64,000 bases of DNA from Desulfovibrio aminophilus (GCF_023660105.1 NZ_JAMHGA010000038.1:124001-188000), one strand, 5' to 3'. Shown: positions 16,700 through 25,219, numbered from the stretch's first letter. The notes: generated by a model from the sequence alone, not told the origin. A program made the numbers and translations.

Positions 16700-17623
16700 T
16701 CAGCCGCCCGCGCCGAAGGTCCGGCCGATGCGGGTCAGGCTGTCGGCCACGGCCAGCACGGTGCGCGTGTAGCTCGCGGAGTGGTTGTAGCGATAGATGA
16801 CGCGGGAGCGCCCCTTCTCGTCCAGGCCGTCCTTCCAGCCGTGCTCCTTGAGAAAACGGGCCATGCTCGCCAGGGCGTCGGCCTTGTCGAAGAGGTCCAC
16901 GCGGCCGTCGCCGTCGCCGTCCTCGCCGTAGGCCAGGGCATTGGTGGGCATGAACTGGCACTGGCCGATGGCCCCGTAGACCGAACCCGGGATGTCCAGG
17001 GGATCGCGGCCCAGGGCCTCGGCATAGCGCAGCAGCGCCTCCAGCTCCTCATAGGCCCAGTCCGACTTCTGGCGGGTGCGCTCGTCGAGCCAGGCGCGGA
17101 TTTCCGGGTCCAGGTCCGAGCGGGACAGGTAGGGTTCGATGTCCGGCAGGCCGCGCGCCAGGGCCATGTTGGCCAGGGCCCAGGCCGCCTTGGCCGTGCC
17201 GGTGTTCAGCCCGAGCTTGGTCTCCACCAGGAGCAGGGCCACCAGAATCTCCTCCGGCACCCCGTACTTTTCGCGCAGCCCGCGCAGCAGGTCCTTGTTC
17301 TCGCGCAGATAGCCGTAGGCCCCGGCCAGGAGGATGGGATTGAGGTAGCGCGCGTCCACCTCCGGCTCGGCGGCCGGAGCCTCGGGCGGGGCCAGCTTGG
17401 CCTCCAGGATCGGGTTCATCTTGCGGGCCATGACCTGAGGGTCGTAGACCATGACGGGATCCGAGAACAGGCGTTTCAGTCCGCCGGGCTCGAAGCCGTC
17501 GGCCACGAGCCGCTCGGCCAGGGGGGCCCAGACCTCGTAGCCCGAGCGCTGGTCGCCGGAAGCCCACGCCTCCGTGAGCAGCAGGCAGAAAAAAAGGGCC
17601 AGGGCCGCCAGGCCCCGGCCCAT
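16700..17623 (-). CDS. lytic murein transglycosylase, MltB-like
   Basis: A 307-residue exported enzyme that cleaves peptidoglycan glycan strands to 1,6-anhydromuropeptides. A signal peptide is evident (MGRGLAALALFFCLLLTEAWA). VPEEILVALLLVETKLGLNTG contains the catalytic glutamate in the E-T setting of MltB (SLT family 2). GAIGQCQFMPTNALAY is the conserved GxxQFMP substrate-groove motif, and GEDGDGDGRVDL resembles the EF-hand-like calcium site of MltB. The start at 17623 was chosen for the signal peptide. The next gene upstream is the Trm112-like protein, 22 bases away. Confidence 0.9.
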   Translation of the reverse strand: MGRGLAALALFFCLLLTEAWASGDQRSGYEVWAPLAERLVADGFEPGGLKRLFSDPVMVYDPQVMARKMNPILEAKLAPPEAPAAEPEVDARYLNPILLAGAYGYLRENKDLLRGLREKYGVPEEILVALLLVETKLGLNTGTAKAAWALANMALARGLPDIEPYLSRSDLDPEIRAWLDERTRQKSDWAYEELEALLRYAEALGRDPLDIPGSVYGAIGQCQFMPTNALAYGEDGDGDGRVDLFDKADALASMARFLKEHGWKDGLDEKGRSRVIYRYNHSASYTRTVLAVADSLTRIGRTFGAGG

Positions 17624-17645
17624 GCGAGGCGTTCGCCCCAAAGAC

Positions 17646-17840
17646 TCAGAGTCGATCCAGAGGAACAAGGGCCACTTCCTCCTCAAAGGCGTCGTCCAGA
17701 AGCGCGGCGAATTGGCGCACCGGGTAGCGCGCGCCGCACTCGGCGCAGACCAGCGCGACCTCACGGCAACCGCGCACGGGATGCAGGCGGCCCCGACAGG
17801 CGGGGCAGGACAGGGACGGGCTCCCCTGCCGCGTCTCCAT
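17646..17840 (-). CDS. Trm112-like zinc-ribbon protein
   Basis: A 64-residue protein with a four-cysteine zinc ribbon, CPAC near residue 12 and CAEC near residue 33, followed by ARYPVRQFAALLDD. This is the layout of the bacterial Trm112-like (YcaR) family, thought to be small partners of methyltransferases or lipid-A enzymes. It lies between TolC-like and MltB-like genes, only 3 bases after the former, so it belongs to that transcript. No methyltransferase is adjacent. Confidence 0.75.
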   Translation of the reverse strand: METRQGSPSLSCPACRGRLHPVRGCREVALVCAECGARYPVRQFAALLDDAFEEEVALVPLDRL

Positions 17841-17843
17841 GCT

Positions 17844-19223
17844 CTACTCGATGGCCAGGCCGAGGTTCTTCTGGCCCATGGACACGTACAGGTTGGACAG
17901 GGCCTTGGCGTAGTCGGCCAGGGCGCCGTTCAGCTCGGCCTCGCTCTTGGTCACGTCGGACTGGGCGGTGAGCAGATCGGTGTTGGTGCCCACCTGGGCC
18001 TGGTAGCGGGCCAGGGCCATGCGGTAGGATTCCCGGGCGGCCTCAACGGACTTGCGGGCCACGCCGATGCGGTCGGCGGCCTCCTGCATGCTGAGCAGAC
18101 CGCTCTTGACCTCGAAGCCCGCGTTGAGCCGGGTCTTGTCCAGCTCGGCGCGGATCTGCTTCACGGTCTCCTGGCTCTGGTCGTGGGCATAGTAGGTGCT
18201 GCCCCACTGCCACATCTTCCACTGGACGTTGAGGCCGGCGTTCCAGTTCTCGCGGCTGGAGTCGCTCAAATGCTTGCTGTCGTCCGCCAGGGGGTCGTCG
18301 CCCGCGCGGTTGTAGTTGTAGTTGGCGGACACCTGGGGATAGTAGGCGCTGGCCGTGATGGTCGAATCCTTCTCGGCCATCTGCACGCTCTTCTCGCCGA
18401 TGCGCAGGTCGGGACGGCCCTTGTAGGCCTGCTCCAGGCACTGCTCCAGGCTCCGGCTGAAGGGGGCGTAGTTCAGCTCGCCCACATAGTCCACGCCGGC
18501 CTCCAGGGGCAGGTCCAGCAGGGTGTTCAGCTGGGCGGTCTGCGTGTCCACGGCGTTCTGGGCCTTGAGCAGCTCCTGCTGGGCCGTGGCCAGCTGCACC
18601 TCGGCCTGGAGCACGTCCAGGCGGGGCTTCAGTCCGACCTCGAAAAACGCCTGGGTGACCTGCAGTTGGGACTTGAGGCGCTCCACGGAGTCCTGGGCGC
18701 TCTTCACGTCCATGCGGGCCTGCAGCAGGCTCAAAAAGGCGGTCTGGATGCTCTGGATCAGACTCAGTTCGGCCTGATAGAGCTTGTCCTCGTTCTGCTC
18801 CTTGCCCAGCCGCGCCTTTTGGTAAGTGGACAGGAGGCGGAAGCCGGTGAACAGGGGCTGGTTCAGATTGAACTGGTAGGCCCAGGAGTCCTGGTCGCCC
18901 ACGCGGACACCGGCCTGCCGGGGCACGCGGTCCTCATGGGTCCAGCCGTAGTTCGAACTGGCCGTGGGGAAGAAGTCCGCCAGCGCGGACTTGCGGCCGG
19001 ACTCGGAACCCAGCAGGGCGTGCCGGGCCGCGACGATGGACGGGTTGGCGTCCAGGCCGCGCTGCACGGCCGCGCGCATGTCCAGCTTGGTTCCTGCCGG
19101 AACGGGCGCGGGCTTGACGGGTTCGGCCATCGTGTCCGCGGCTTCCTGGCTCCACGCGGGAGCGGCCAGCAAAAGGAAAAGCAACGGCAGGGCCACGAAA
19201 ATTCTTTTGGATTTCAGCGTCAT
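17844..19223 (-). CDS. TolC-family outer membrane efflux protein
   Basis: A 459-residue outer membrane channel protein. It has a signal peptide ending at APAWSQ, then two tandem repeats of long alpha-hairpins with short strands, as in TolC. Typical pieces are LDMRAAVQRGLDANPSI near the N terminus and LFTGFRLLSTYQKAR before the first hairpin. It would dock with an inner-membrane pump for drug or protein export; no pump or adaptor gene is next to it. Its promoter region carries a near-perfect AT-rich inverted repeat. The ATG at 19223 is preceded by GGAG. Confidence 0.9.
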   Translation of the reverse strand: MTLKSKRIFVALPLLFLLLAAPAWSQEAADTMAEPVKPAPVPAGTKLDMRAAVQRGLDANPSIVAARHALLGSESGRKSALADFFPTASSNYGWTHEDRVPRQAGVRVGDQDSWAYQFNLNQPLFTGFRLLSTYQKARLGKEQNEDKLYQAELSLIQSIQTAFLSLLQARMDVKSAQDSVERLKSQLQVTQAFFEVGLKPRLDVLQAEVQLATAQQELLKAQNAVDTQTAQLNTLLDLPLEAGVDYVGELNYAPFSRSLEQCLEQAYKGRPDLRIGEKSVQMAEKDSTITASAYYPQVSANYNYNRAGDDPLADDSKHLSDSSRENWNAGLNVQWKMWQWGSTYYAHDQSQETVKQIRAELDKTRLNAGFEVKSGLLSMQEAADRIGVARKSVEAARESYRMALARYQAQVGTNTDLLTAQSDVTKSEAELNGALADYAKALSNLYVSMGQKNLGLAIE

Positions 19224-19250
19224 GCGGACTCCGTGACTGGTTCGCGCCCA

Positions 19251-19270
19251 AATTAAACAAACATTTAATT
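19251..19270. promoter_or_regulatory. inverted repeat, probable operator of the TolC-like gene
   Basis: AATTAAA and TTTAATT flank a six-base centre. The element is markedly AT-rich among GC-rich neighbours and overlaps the -10 box and start region of the proposed minus-strand promoter. Repressors of efflux genes of the TetR and MarR types use similar sites; no such regulator gene is adjacent. Confidence 0.5.
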
Positions 19271-19291
19271 CGTTGGACAGACTTGCTCCAA
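19263..19291 (-). promoter_or_regulatory. candidate sigma-70 promoter of the TolC-like gene
   Basis: On the minus strand TTGGAG and TTAAAT are 17 bases apart, and transcription would start about 30 bases before the ribosome site. The -10 box lies in the inverted repeat, which fits repression by steric block. Confidence 0.45.
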
Positions 19292-19342
19292 CTACCAAGT
19301 TTCTTTACCGGATGCAAGACTCCGCGCCCATTGCAGGGCGGA

Positions 19343-20116
19343 TCAGGCGGGGGCGCCGCACTCGGCGGGATCGCCCTGGAGCTTGTCCAGGGTGTGCCCC
19401 AGGGCGGGAAGCAGCGGCTCCAGGCACTCGCGCACGGCCTTGGGACTGCCCGGAAGATTCACCACCAGACTCTGCCCCAGGGTTCCGGCGACGGCCCGGG
19501 AGACCGCGCCGAACGGGGTTTTGACCAGGCTCGCCGCAGTCATGGCCCGCTCGAAGCCGGGAAGACGCTTCTCGATCACCGCCAGGGTCGCCTCCGGGGT
19601 CACGTCGCGCGGAGCCACGCCCGTGCCGCCCGTGGTCAGGATGAGGTCGAAGCCCTGGACCAGGGCCAGGTCCTCGATGAGCGCGCGCAGAGCCCGCTCG
19701 TCATCGGGCAGTACGAACCCCCGCGCCAGTCCCAGGGGCAGGGCGGCGCGCACCAGCTCCTCGATGAGCGGCCCGGAGGCGTCGGCCCGCAGACCCGCCG
19801 CGCCCTTGTCGCTCAAGGTGATCCAGGCCAGGGCCCGACCCCGGCGCTCGCGGCCGAAGGCCGTCTCGCCGGGCCGCAGCCCGGCCAGCGTTTCCAGAAC
19901 CCAGACCCGCCGCGAGGGGTTGCCCGGCCACCAGGACGCGGACTCCACGCGCGCGAACGGCTCGCCGTCGCGGGTGAGGACGTCTCCCGCGCGCAGGGCC
20001 GGGACGTTCCGTCCGGCCAAGGCGGGCCAATGCGCCGCGTCGATGCCGCCCTCAGACAGCAGGAGGCGCTGTCCGGCGGGAATGTCCCTGTCCACGAGGA
20101 TGATCGGTCCGCTCAT
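19343..20116 (-). CDS. MoaB/Mog-family molybdopterin adenylyltransferase-like protein
   Basis: A 257-residue two-part protein. Residues about 100-257 form a MoaB/Mog domain with TTGGTGVAPRDVTPEAT and NLPGSPKA, the motifs that bind molybdopterin and the adenylyl group. The first 95 residues are a separate strand-rich domain I do not recognise, giving a longer protein than stand-alone MogA. It would activate molybdopterin with ATP before metal insertion. The ATG follows GGGGAGGAGG and overlaps the stop of the DUF523 gene as ATGA, so expression is coupled to a protein with no known link to molybdenum. Confidence 0.88.
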   Translation of the reverse strand: MSGPIILVDRDIPAGQRLLLSEGGIDAAHWPALAGRNVPALRAGDVLTRDGEPFARVESASWWPGNPSRRVWVLETLAGLRPGETAFGRERRGRALAWITLSDKGAAGLRADASGPLIEELVRAALPLGLARGFVLPDDERALRALIEDLALVQGFDLILTTGGTGVAPRDVTPEATLAVIEKRLPGFERAMTAASLVKTPFGAVSRAVAGTLGQSLVVNLPGSPKAVRECLEPLLPALGHTLDKLQGDPAECGAPA

Positions 20117-20646
20117 GCCCCTCCTCCCCGCCGCCGATGACAGCGGCGCACGTCCGCCAGGAACGCGGTCCAGCCGGAATGGTCGGCCAGCACCCGCTCG
20201 TCGGCCACCGGCGCCCAGGGGAACCGTTCCCGGAAGGCCCGGGCGAAAAGTCCCAGGGACCGTCCGCGCGTCCGGCCGAGGTCGTCGAACACGGGCACCA
20301 TCGTGACGGCCGCGCAACTCGGCGATCCGCTCTTGAAGACGTAGCCCGCGAGCGGGGTGCGCGCCAGCTCGTCCAGCCGGGCCACGATCCGGCCCATGAG
20401 CCGAAAGGTGTGGTCCTCCAGGCTGCGGTTGCCCACGAAACGCGGCTCCAGGGGCGAGCCGCCCACGTGCGCGGGCTCGCGCGGGACGGGCATGCCCGCC
20501 TCGACCTCCGGGCAGAACGGCACGAGCAGGCAATGCGCGGCCAGGGCCGCCACCCGGGGGGAAAACTTGTCGCGCCCGTCATAGCGCACGCGCTGGCCCA
20601 GCAGGCAGCGGCTCACGCCGACCAGGGGAAGGGAAGCATCATTCAT
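20113..20646 (-). CDS. DUF523 domain protein
   Basis: A 177-residue cytosolic protein whose N terminus, VGVSRCLLGQRVRYDG, is the hallmark of DUF523. Also conserved are CPEVEAGMPVPREP and YVFKSGSPSC, so at least three cysteines (in CLLG, CPE and PSC) are placed as in the family and may bind metal or form a thiol site. The function is unknown. It overlaps its neighbours on both sides by ATGA, placing it mid-operon between the DUF1614 membrane protein and the MoaB/Mog-like enzyme. Confidence 0.88.
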   Translation of the reverse strand: MNDASLPLVGVSRCLLGQRVRYDGRDKFSPRVAALAAHCLLVPFCPEVEAGMPVPREPAHVGGSPLEPRFVGNRSLEDHTFRLMGRIVARLDELARTPLAGYVFKSGSPSCAAVTMVPVFDDLGRTRGRSLGLFARAFRERFPWAPVADERVLADHSGWTAFLADVRRCHRRRGGGA

Positions 20647-21374
20647 GAGAGGAGCACCGAGAGGATTCCCGCCAGGAAGACGCCGCCGAAGGTCCCGGCC
20701 CCACCCACGGAGAGCACGGGCGCGTCCAGGCGGTTCATGGAGCGGGGGTCGAGGTAGTGGAGCACGTTGCCGCCCAGCAGCGCGCCCAGGGTCCCGGCCG
20801 CGTAGGCCACGCCGGGGGCCAGGTTCACGGGCGCGAACATGGCCGCCGTGACCACCGTGGCCACGGGCGGCACCCAGAAAGGCAGGCGCATGCCGAAATG
20901 CGGCACCACCCGGGCGGCCGCGAAGGACGCCGCGGCCACCAGCCCCAGGCAGAGCCAGAACCAGGGCGAGGCGGCCAGGACGCCGCCGTCGCGCGCCAGA
21001 AGGTAGCCGGAGAGCAGCACGGGGATGAGGCAGCCGCCCACGTTCACGGCCACGGTCTGGTCCCGCAGTTCGGCCAGCAGGGCCTCGGGCCGGTCCGGGC
21101 GGCTCAGGGGCGAAACGCAGAGAAAGGGCCCCAGCATGGTCACGCCGAAATGGCGCACCAGCCGTCCGGTGCGGAACAAGGGGATGTCCGTGGTCCGGCC
21201 CAGCAGGGTCAGGACGAACACGAGCAGACCCTGCAGCGGGGTCAGGCCGAGCTTGGCGAAGGCCCCGGCGGCCAGGCTCACGGGCAGGAAGATGAACAGG
21301 AAGAGGAGCCCGGCCAGGAAGGTCAGCATCAGGAACACGGCCCACAGGCCGGAAAACATCGGTGGTCCGAACAT
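20643..21374 (-). CDS. DUF1614 multi-pass membrane protein
   Basis: A 243-residue protein with about seven hydrophobic segments and the VAVNVGGCLIPVLLSGYLL segment typical of DUF1614. Function is unknown; the family is found mainly in archaea and anaerobic bacteria. The start could be ATG 21374 or the in-frame ATG at 21359; neither has a strong ribosome site. It heads the minus-strand DUF1614-DUF523-MoaB/Mog operon and is divergent from rfbA with about 150 bases between. Confidence 0.8.
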   Translation of the reverse strand: MFGPPMFSGLWAVFLMLTFLAGLLFLFIFLPVSLAAGAFAKLGLTPLQGLLVFVLTLLGRTTDIPLFRTGRLVRHFGVTMLGPFLCVSPLSRPDRPEALLAELRDQTVAVNVGGCLIPVLLSGYLLARDGGVLAASPWFWLCLGLVAAASFAAARVVPHFGMRLPFWVPPVATVVTAAMFAPVNLAPGVAYAAGTLGALLGGNVLHYLDPRSMNRLDAPVLSVGGAGTFGGVFLAGILSVLLS

Positions 21375-21528
21375 GCGCTCGCCCGAGTCGGCGCGCGATC
21401 ATCGCGCCGGTTGCCATCGGAGGCCCGGAAAGATACCTTCGCCTCCGTCTGACCCTGGCTGATAGCGTAGCTCCCTGCGAATGTAAAACGAAACACCGGG
21501 CCCGCCGCCCGGAGAAAGCGAGGGGTCC

Positions 21529-22410
21529 ATGAAAGGCATCATCCTGGCCGGAGGCTCTGGCACCCGGCTCCAGCCCCTGACCCGCGTGGTGAGCAAGCAG
21601 CTCCTGCCCGTGTTCGACAAGCCGATGATCTACTATCCCATGTCCGTGCTCATGCTGGCGGGCATCCGGGAAATCCTCATCATCTCCACCCCCGAGGACC
21701 TGCCGCGCTTCCGGGCCATGCTCGGGGACGGCTCCCGCCTGGGGCTCTCGCTCTCCTATGCCGAGCAGCCCACGCCCGGCGGACTGGCCCAGGCCTTCCT
21801 CATCGGCGCGGACTTCATCGGCCAAGACTCCGTCTGCCTCGTGCTCGGGGACAACCTCTACTACGGCCAGGGGCTCATCGCCCTGCTCCAGGGCTGCGCC
21901 AAGCTCGACCGGGGCGGCGTGGTCCTGGCCTACCCGGTCAAGGACCCCGAGCGCTACGGCGTGGTCCAGTTCGACGCCTCGGGCCGGGCCATGTGCATCG
22001 AGGAGAAGCCTCGCGAGCCCAAGTCCAAATACGCCGTCACCGGGCTCTACTTCTACGACAACAGCGTGGTGGAGATCGCCCGGAGCCTCAAGCCCTCGCC
22101 CCGGGGGGAGATGGAGATCACGGACGTGAACAACGTCTACCTCGAGCGGGGCGAACTGCGCGTGGAGGTCATGGGCCGGGGCTTCGCCTGGCTGGACATG
22201 GGGACCCACGAGTCCCTCCTGCGGGCGGCCAACTTCGTGAGCGCCATCCAGGAACGCCAGGGGTTCATCGTGGCCTGCCTGGAGGAGATCGCCTTCCGCA
22301 TGGGCCTCATCGACGCGGACCGGCTGGAAGCCCTCGGCATGGAGATGAAGCAGAACGACTACGGCCGGTATCTCATCGAAATCGCGCGGGAAGCAAAAAA
22401 GGCCGATTGA
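21529..22410 (+). CDS. rfbA: glucose-1-phosphate thymidylyltransferase
   Basis: Makes dTDP-glucose from glucose-1-phosphate and dTTP, the first step to dTDP-rhamnose for surface polysaccharide. The 293-residue protein has the nucleotidyltransferase signature [11 protein letters not shown], then [12 protein letters not shown], the Mg-binding LGDNLYYG, the substrate-site [10 protein letters not shown] and [13 protein letters not shown], all as in RmlA/RfbA. The ATG follows GAGGGG. The rest of the rhamnose genes are not in this window, and a strong hairpin follows at once, so it is transcribed alone. Confidence 0.96.
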   Translation: MKGIILAGGSGTRLQPLTRVVSKQLLPVFDKPMIYYPMSVLMLAGIREILIISTPEDLPRFRAMLGDGSRLGLSLSYAEQPTPGGLAQAFLIGADFIGQDSVCLVLGDNLYYGQGLIALLQGCAKLDRGGVVLAYPVKDPERYGVVQFDASGRAMCIEEKPREPKSKYAVTGLYFYDNSVVEIARSLKPSPRGEMEITDVNNVYLERGELRVEVMGRGFAWLDMGTHESLLRAANFVSAIQERQGFIVACLEEIAFRMGLIDADRLEALGMEMKQNDYGRYLIEIAREAKKAD

Positions 22411-22432
22411 AACGGCGGCCGACGAAAATGAA

Positions 22433-22473
22433 AAGGCGGATGCCGTCTCCCTGGAGGAGACGGCATCCGCCTT
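22433..22473. terminator. strong bidirectional terminator
   Basis: An 18-bp perfect stem (AAGGCGGATGCCGTCTCC and its complement) encloses a five-base loop. It lies just after rfbA and about 50 bases beyond the stop of the small membrane protein gene, so it can end both transcripts. Confidence 0.85.
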
Positions 22474-22524
22474 CCGCTTCCGAAATCCCGCCCGCGCGGA
22501 ACGATGCCCGCGCCCCGGAAGGGT

Positions 22525-22668
22525 CTAGTGATGCTCTTCCTTCTTGCCCTGCTGGATGCGGATGAAGGCCACGGAGACGATCCAGGCCAGGTAGATGAAG
22601 ATGAGGGAAACGCCGATCATGCCCTGGGTCGTGCTGTGGGCCATGTCAGAAATAAGTTCGCCGATCAT
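22525..22668 (-). CDS. 47-residue single-pass membrane protein
   Basis: A short gene that is easy to overlook. A perfect AAGGAGG ribosome site sits 6 bases before the ATG. The protein begins MIGELISDMAHST, has one hydrophobic helix (about residues 17-36, GMIGVSLIFIYLAWIVSVAF) and ends in a charged, histidine-bearing tail, GKKEEHH. The positive-inside rule puts the tail in the cytoplasm. Small proteins of this form often act as accessory subunits of transporters or respiratory complexes, but no such partner is adjacent. Its own terminator and strong start argue that it is real. Confidence 0.72.
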   Translation of the reverse strand: MIGELISDMAHSTTQGMIGVSLIFIYLAWIVSVAFIRIQQGKKEEHH

Positions 22669-22866
22669 GTCGAGGCCTCCTTGTGAATCGCTTGCCTTCC
22701 GCGCGGAAGGGCTTTTCCTCTCTGTCCCGGAAAACGGAAAAAGTCAAGGGGCATGGCGGCCCGGAACCGGTTCTCCTCAGTCCCCGCGCGCGGCCCGCTC
22801 GAACTTGATTTTTTGATCCCGAGCGCTTAGGGCGGTATCATCGCACCCAGAATCCGGGGGGTTGCC

Positions 22867-23580
22867 GTGTTCAAGCGCCTGTTCGCACCCGTGTGGGACG
22901 CCCTGCTCAGCGTTCTGCGGCCGAAGAAGAAAGCTCCGAGCGCCCCGAAGAAAAAGGTTTCCACACCCAAGAAACCGGCGGCGAAGAAGCCCGCTCCGGC
23001 TTCGACCGCGCCCGCTCCGTTCGCCTTCAGTTACAAGGCCGACCCGGCCAAGGCCAAGCCCACGACGACGCCGCCCGCCACGCAGCCGACGGCCGACGAG
23101 GAGGCCCGGGGCCCCGGCGACCTGCCCCTGGCCATCAACGACGAGGCGAAAGGTGAGAAACGAAAGGCCTTCCGGGTGAGCGTGCGCGGCCTCGACGTGG
23201 CTTGCCCGGAGCTGGGCAGCGTCTATCCCACCACGGACATTTCGGCCACGGGACTCGGCTTCCGGTTCCAGGGCCCGCGCGTCAAGGGCGGCACGGCCCT
23301 CACCCTGACCCTGCGGTACGGCGGCAAGGCCCTGGCCCAGGGAATCCCGGGCAAGGTCATGCGCCACGAAGGCGGCGTGGTGGGCTGCGCCTTCCTGGAG
23401 TTGAGCCGGACCCAGGAGGACGCGATCTACAAGATCGTGCTGGCGGCCCAGCGCGCGGCCAAACCCCAACAGGGCAAACCCCAGCAGACCAAGCCCGGGG
23501 CGAAGCCGGGAGCCAAGGCTCCGGCGGCGAAACCCGCGGCGTCCGGCGGCGGGGCTAAGCCCGGCGCACCTCGTCGATGA
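22867..23580 (+). CDS. PilZ-domain c-di-GMP receptor with low-complexity tails
   Basis: A 237-residue protein. Residues about 96-195 form a PilZ domain: KRKAFRVSV supplies the R-x3-R motif and DISATGLGF the D-x-S-x2-G motif, so both c-di-GMP-binding sequences are present. The N-terminal 90 residues and the C-terminal 40 are Ala/Lys/Pro-rich and probably disordered. The start is GTG at 22867 after a GGGGGG run; no better ATG exists. The 3' end overlaps a convergent gene by 26 bases. It may read the c-di-GMP made by the GGDEF protein and degraded by the HD-GYP protein a few kilobases away. Confidence 0.88.
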   Translation: MFKRLFAPVWDALLSVLRPKKKAPSAPKKKVSTPKKPAAKKPAPASTAPAPFAFSYKADPAKAKPTTTPPATQPTADEEARGPGDLPLAINDEAKGEKRKAFRVSVRGLDVACPELGSVYPTTDISATGLGFRFQGPRVKGGTALTLTLRYGGKALAQGIPGKVMRHEGGVVGCAFLELSRTQEDAIYKIVLAAQRAAKPQQGKPQQTKPGAKPGAKAPAAKPAASGGGAKPGAPRR

Positions 23581-23926
23581 AGTTCTCCAGGTCGTTCTTG
23601 GCCCCCTCCACATAGTCTTCCGGGTAGAGCAGCGCGGACATGTAGAACACGCTCTTCACCCGCAGGGAGTTGGCCGCGCCGCGCGAAAACGCCTTGAGCC
23701 GCCGGGCCAGGGCCTCGGCTCTCCCGGCGTCCAGGCCCTCCAGCAGGGGCGCGGCGTCCTCGGCCAGGGCGGCCAACAGCTCCGCCTTCCGGCGCATCGC
23801 CTCCTCATAGCCCTTCTGGTCGCCGCCGCCGTGCAGCAGACCGGCGGCCTCGGACTCCAGGCCGCGCACCAGGGCGGCCCGCTCCTCCAAAAACGCGGCC
23901 AGCCGCTCCAGGGATTCCGTGTTCAC
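23555..23926 (-). CDS. conserved helical hypothetical protein
   Basis: A 123-residue protein predicted to be almost wholly helical, with heptad-like runs (ESLERLAAFLEERAALVRGL) and an aromatic C-terminal patch (VFYMSALLYPEDYVEGAKND). No known domain is recognised. It starts after an AGGAGG site and converges on the PilZ gene with a 26-base overlap of coding ends. Codon use fits its neighbours, so I regard it as a genuine gene. Confidence 0.6.
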   Translation of the reverse strand: MNTESLERLAAFLEERAALVRGLESEAAGLLHGGGDQKGYEEAMRRKAELLAALAEDAAPLLEGLDAGRAEALARRLKAFSRGAANSLRVKSVFYMSALLYPEDYVEGAKNDLENFIDEVRRA

Positions 23927-24066
23927 GAACGCCTCCTCTTTTCAACGGTTTTTCCGAGCATAGGCCAAGGAAGGGGCGTGCTCAAGCCCGGTCCCGGGCT
24001 GGACAACCGGAGCGTTTGCCTTTACCCAGGGGGGCAACCGGCCGCCCCGGCCGCCAGGAGGTCTTC

Positions 24067-24681
24067 GTGAGCTTTCTTTCATCCAGCGTCGGCCTGACCC
24101 GCTACCGCATCGTGGAGGACGTGCCGGACACCCTGTTCCAGGCCGTCCCGGACCGGCTCAAGGAATGGGCCTTCCGCGACATCGACGCCACCGCCGACGA
24201 GCGCTCCTTCGGCTGGGCCAACATCGACGACATGCTCGACGTCCGCTGGGCCGCCTCGCCGCCGGAAAAGGCCCACTACCTGGCCTTCTCCCTGCGGCTG
24301 GAGACGCGCCGCGTGCAGCCCGCCGTGTTCAAGAAGCATTACCAACTGGCCCTCAACGCCGAGCTGGCCAAGGCCAAGGAGCAGGGCAAAAACTTCCTCT
24401 CCCGCGACCGCAAACGCGAGCTCAAGGAGCAGGTCCAGCTCAAGCTCATGGCCCGTTCCCTGCCCGTTCCGGCCGTATTCGGCGCGCTCTGGAACACCCA
24501 GACCAACCACGTCTGGCTGGACACCACCAACTCCAAGGTCCGGGCCCTGTTCGAGGACCTCTTCGCCATGGCCTTCGAGCTGCACCTGGAGCCGCTCTCG
24601 CCCTTCTTCCTGGCCCTGGAGATGCTCGGCGAGGACGCGGCAGCCTCCCTGGAACACCTCGAACCCACCCTTTTCGTCTAG
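24067..24681 (+). CDS. RdgC-like protein, N-terminal half (split gene)
   Basis: A 204-residue protein like the N-terminal and central parts of RdgC, a ring-forming DNA-binding protein that modulates RecA. The central block has the charged helix NFLSRDRKRELKEQVQLKLM followed by strand segments HVWLDTTNSKVRALFEDL, as RdgC has around its DNA-contacting region. RdgC is normally about 300 residues; this gene stops with TAG where the C-terminal domain should begin, and that domain seems to be encoded by the next gene in the same frame. The GTG start follows AGGAGG at ideal spacing. Confidence 0.7.
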   Translation: MSFLSSSVGLTRYRIVEDVPDTLFQAVPDRLKEWAFRDIDATADERSFGWANIDDMLDVRWAASPPEKAHYLAFSLRLETRRVQPAVFKKHYQLALNAELAKAKEQGKNFLSRDRKRELKEQVQLKLMARSLPVPAVFGALWNTQTNHVWLDTTNSKVRALFEDLFAMAFELHLEPLSPFFLALEMLGEDAAASLEHLEPTLFV

Positions 24682-24690
24682 GAGCCCGGC

Positions 24691-25215
24691 ATGGATCTCA
24701 CCCTGGTGCAACGCGAAAACACCATCCTGGGACAGGATTTCCTCACTTGGCTCTGGTACGCCTCGGAAAAGCGCGACGGCATGTTCACCACCAAGACCGG
24801 CCAGTCCTTCGCCCTGCACCTGGAACAGAAGGTCTCGGTCCAGGGCGGCGAGGGCGAGAGCCTGGAGACCGCCTCGGTGAGCAGCCCGCGCGGCGAGCTG
24901 GCCGAGGCCAAGACCGGCCTGCGCACCGGCAAGAAGGTCCACAAGACCCAGTTGCGCCTGGAAATCGACCAGGACGCCTGGCAGGTCACGCTCAAGGCCG
25001 ACGACTTCGGCATTTCGGGCCTGAAGACGCCCAAGGTGGACCTGCGCGACCAGGAGGACGAGGACCCGGACTCCAAGTTCCTGGAGAAGATCTACCTCCT
25101 GGAGAAATGCGTGGAGCTGCTGGACTCCGTGTTCGCCGAATTCCTCAAGCTCCGCCTGTCCGCCGAATGGCCCAAGGCGGCCAAGGCCGTGGGCCAGTGG
25201 ATGAACCAGGAGTGA
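24691..25215 (+). CDS. RdgC-like protein, C-terminal half (split gene)
   Basis: A 174-residue protein in the same frame as the preceding gene, starting 9 bases after its stop, with a GGAG ribosome site that overlaps that stop. Its middle (GELAEAKTGLRTGKKVHKTQ, then a strand and DFGISGLKTPKVDLRDQEDE) resembles, from memory, the C-terminal region of RdgC (IEAGK.VTKLALDW, then LKRLKF.D and an acidic linker). A helical tail follows. I infer that the two genes make two chains of one RdgC-type protein; if not, this is a hypothetical gene co-expressed with an RdgC relative. Confidence 0.6.
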   Translation: MDLTLVQRENTILGQDFLTWLWYASEKRDGMFTTKTGQSFALHLEQKVSVQGGEGESLETASVSSPRGELAEAKTGLRTGKKVHKTQLRLEIDQDAWQVTLKADDFGISGLKTPKVDLRDQEDEDPDSKFLEKIYLLEKCVELLDSVFAEFLKLRLSAEWPKAAKAVGQWMNQE

Positions 25216-25219
25216 GCCG

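Noticed and set aside
24679-24690. Sequencing error or pseudogene as cause of the RdgC split
   Set aside because: The second gene has its own ATG and ribosome site at good spacing and both parts are intact, so two functional genes are more likely. A recent nonsense mutation cannot be wholly excluded.
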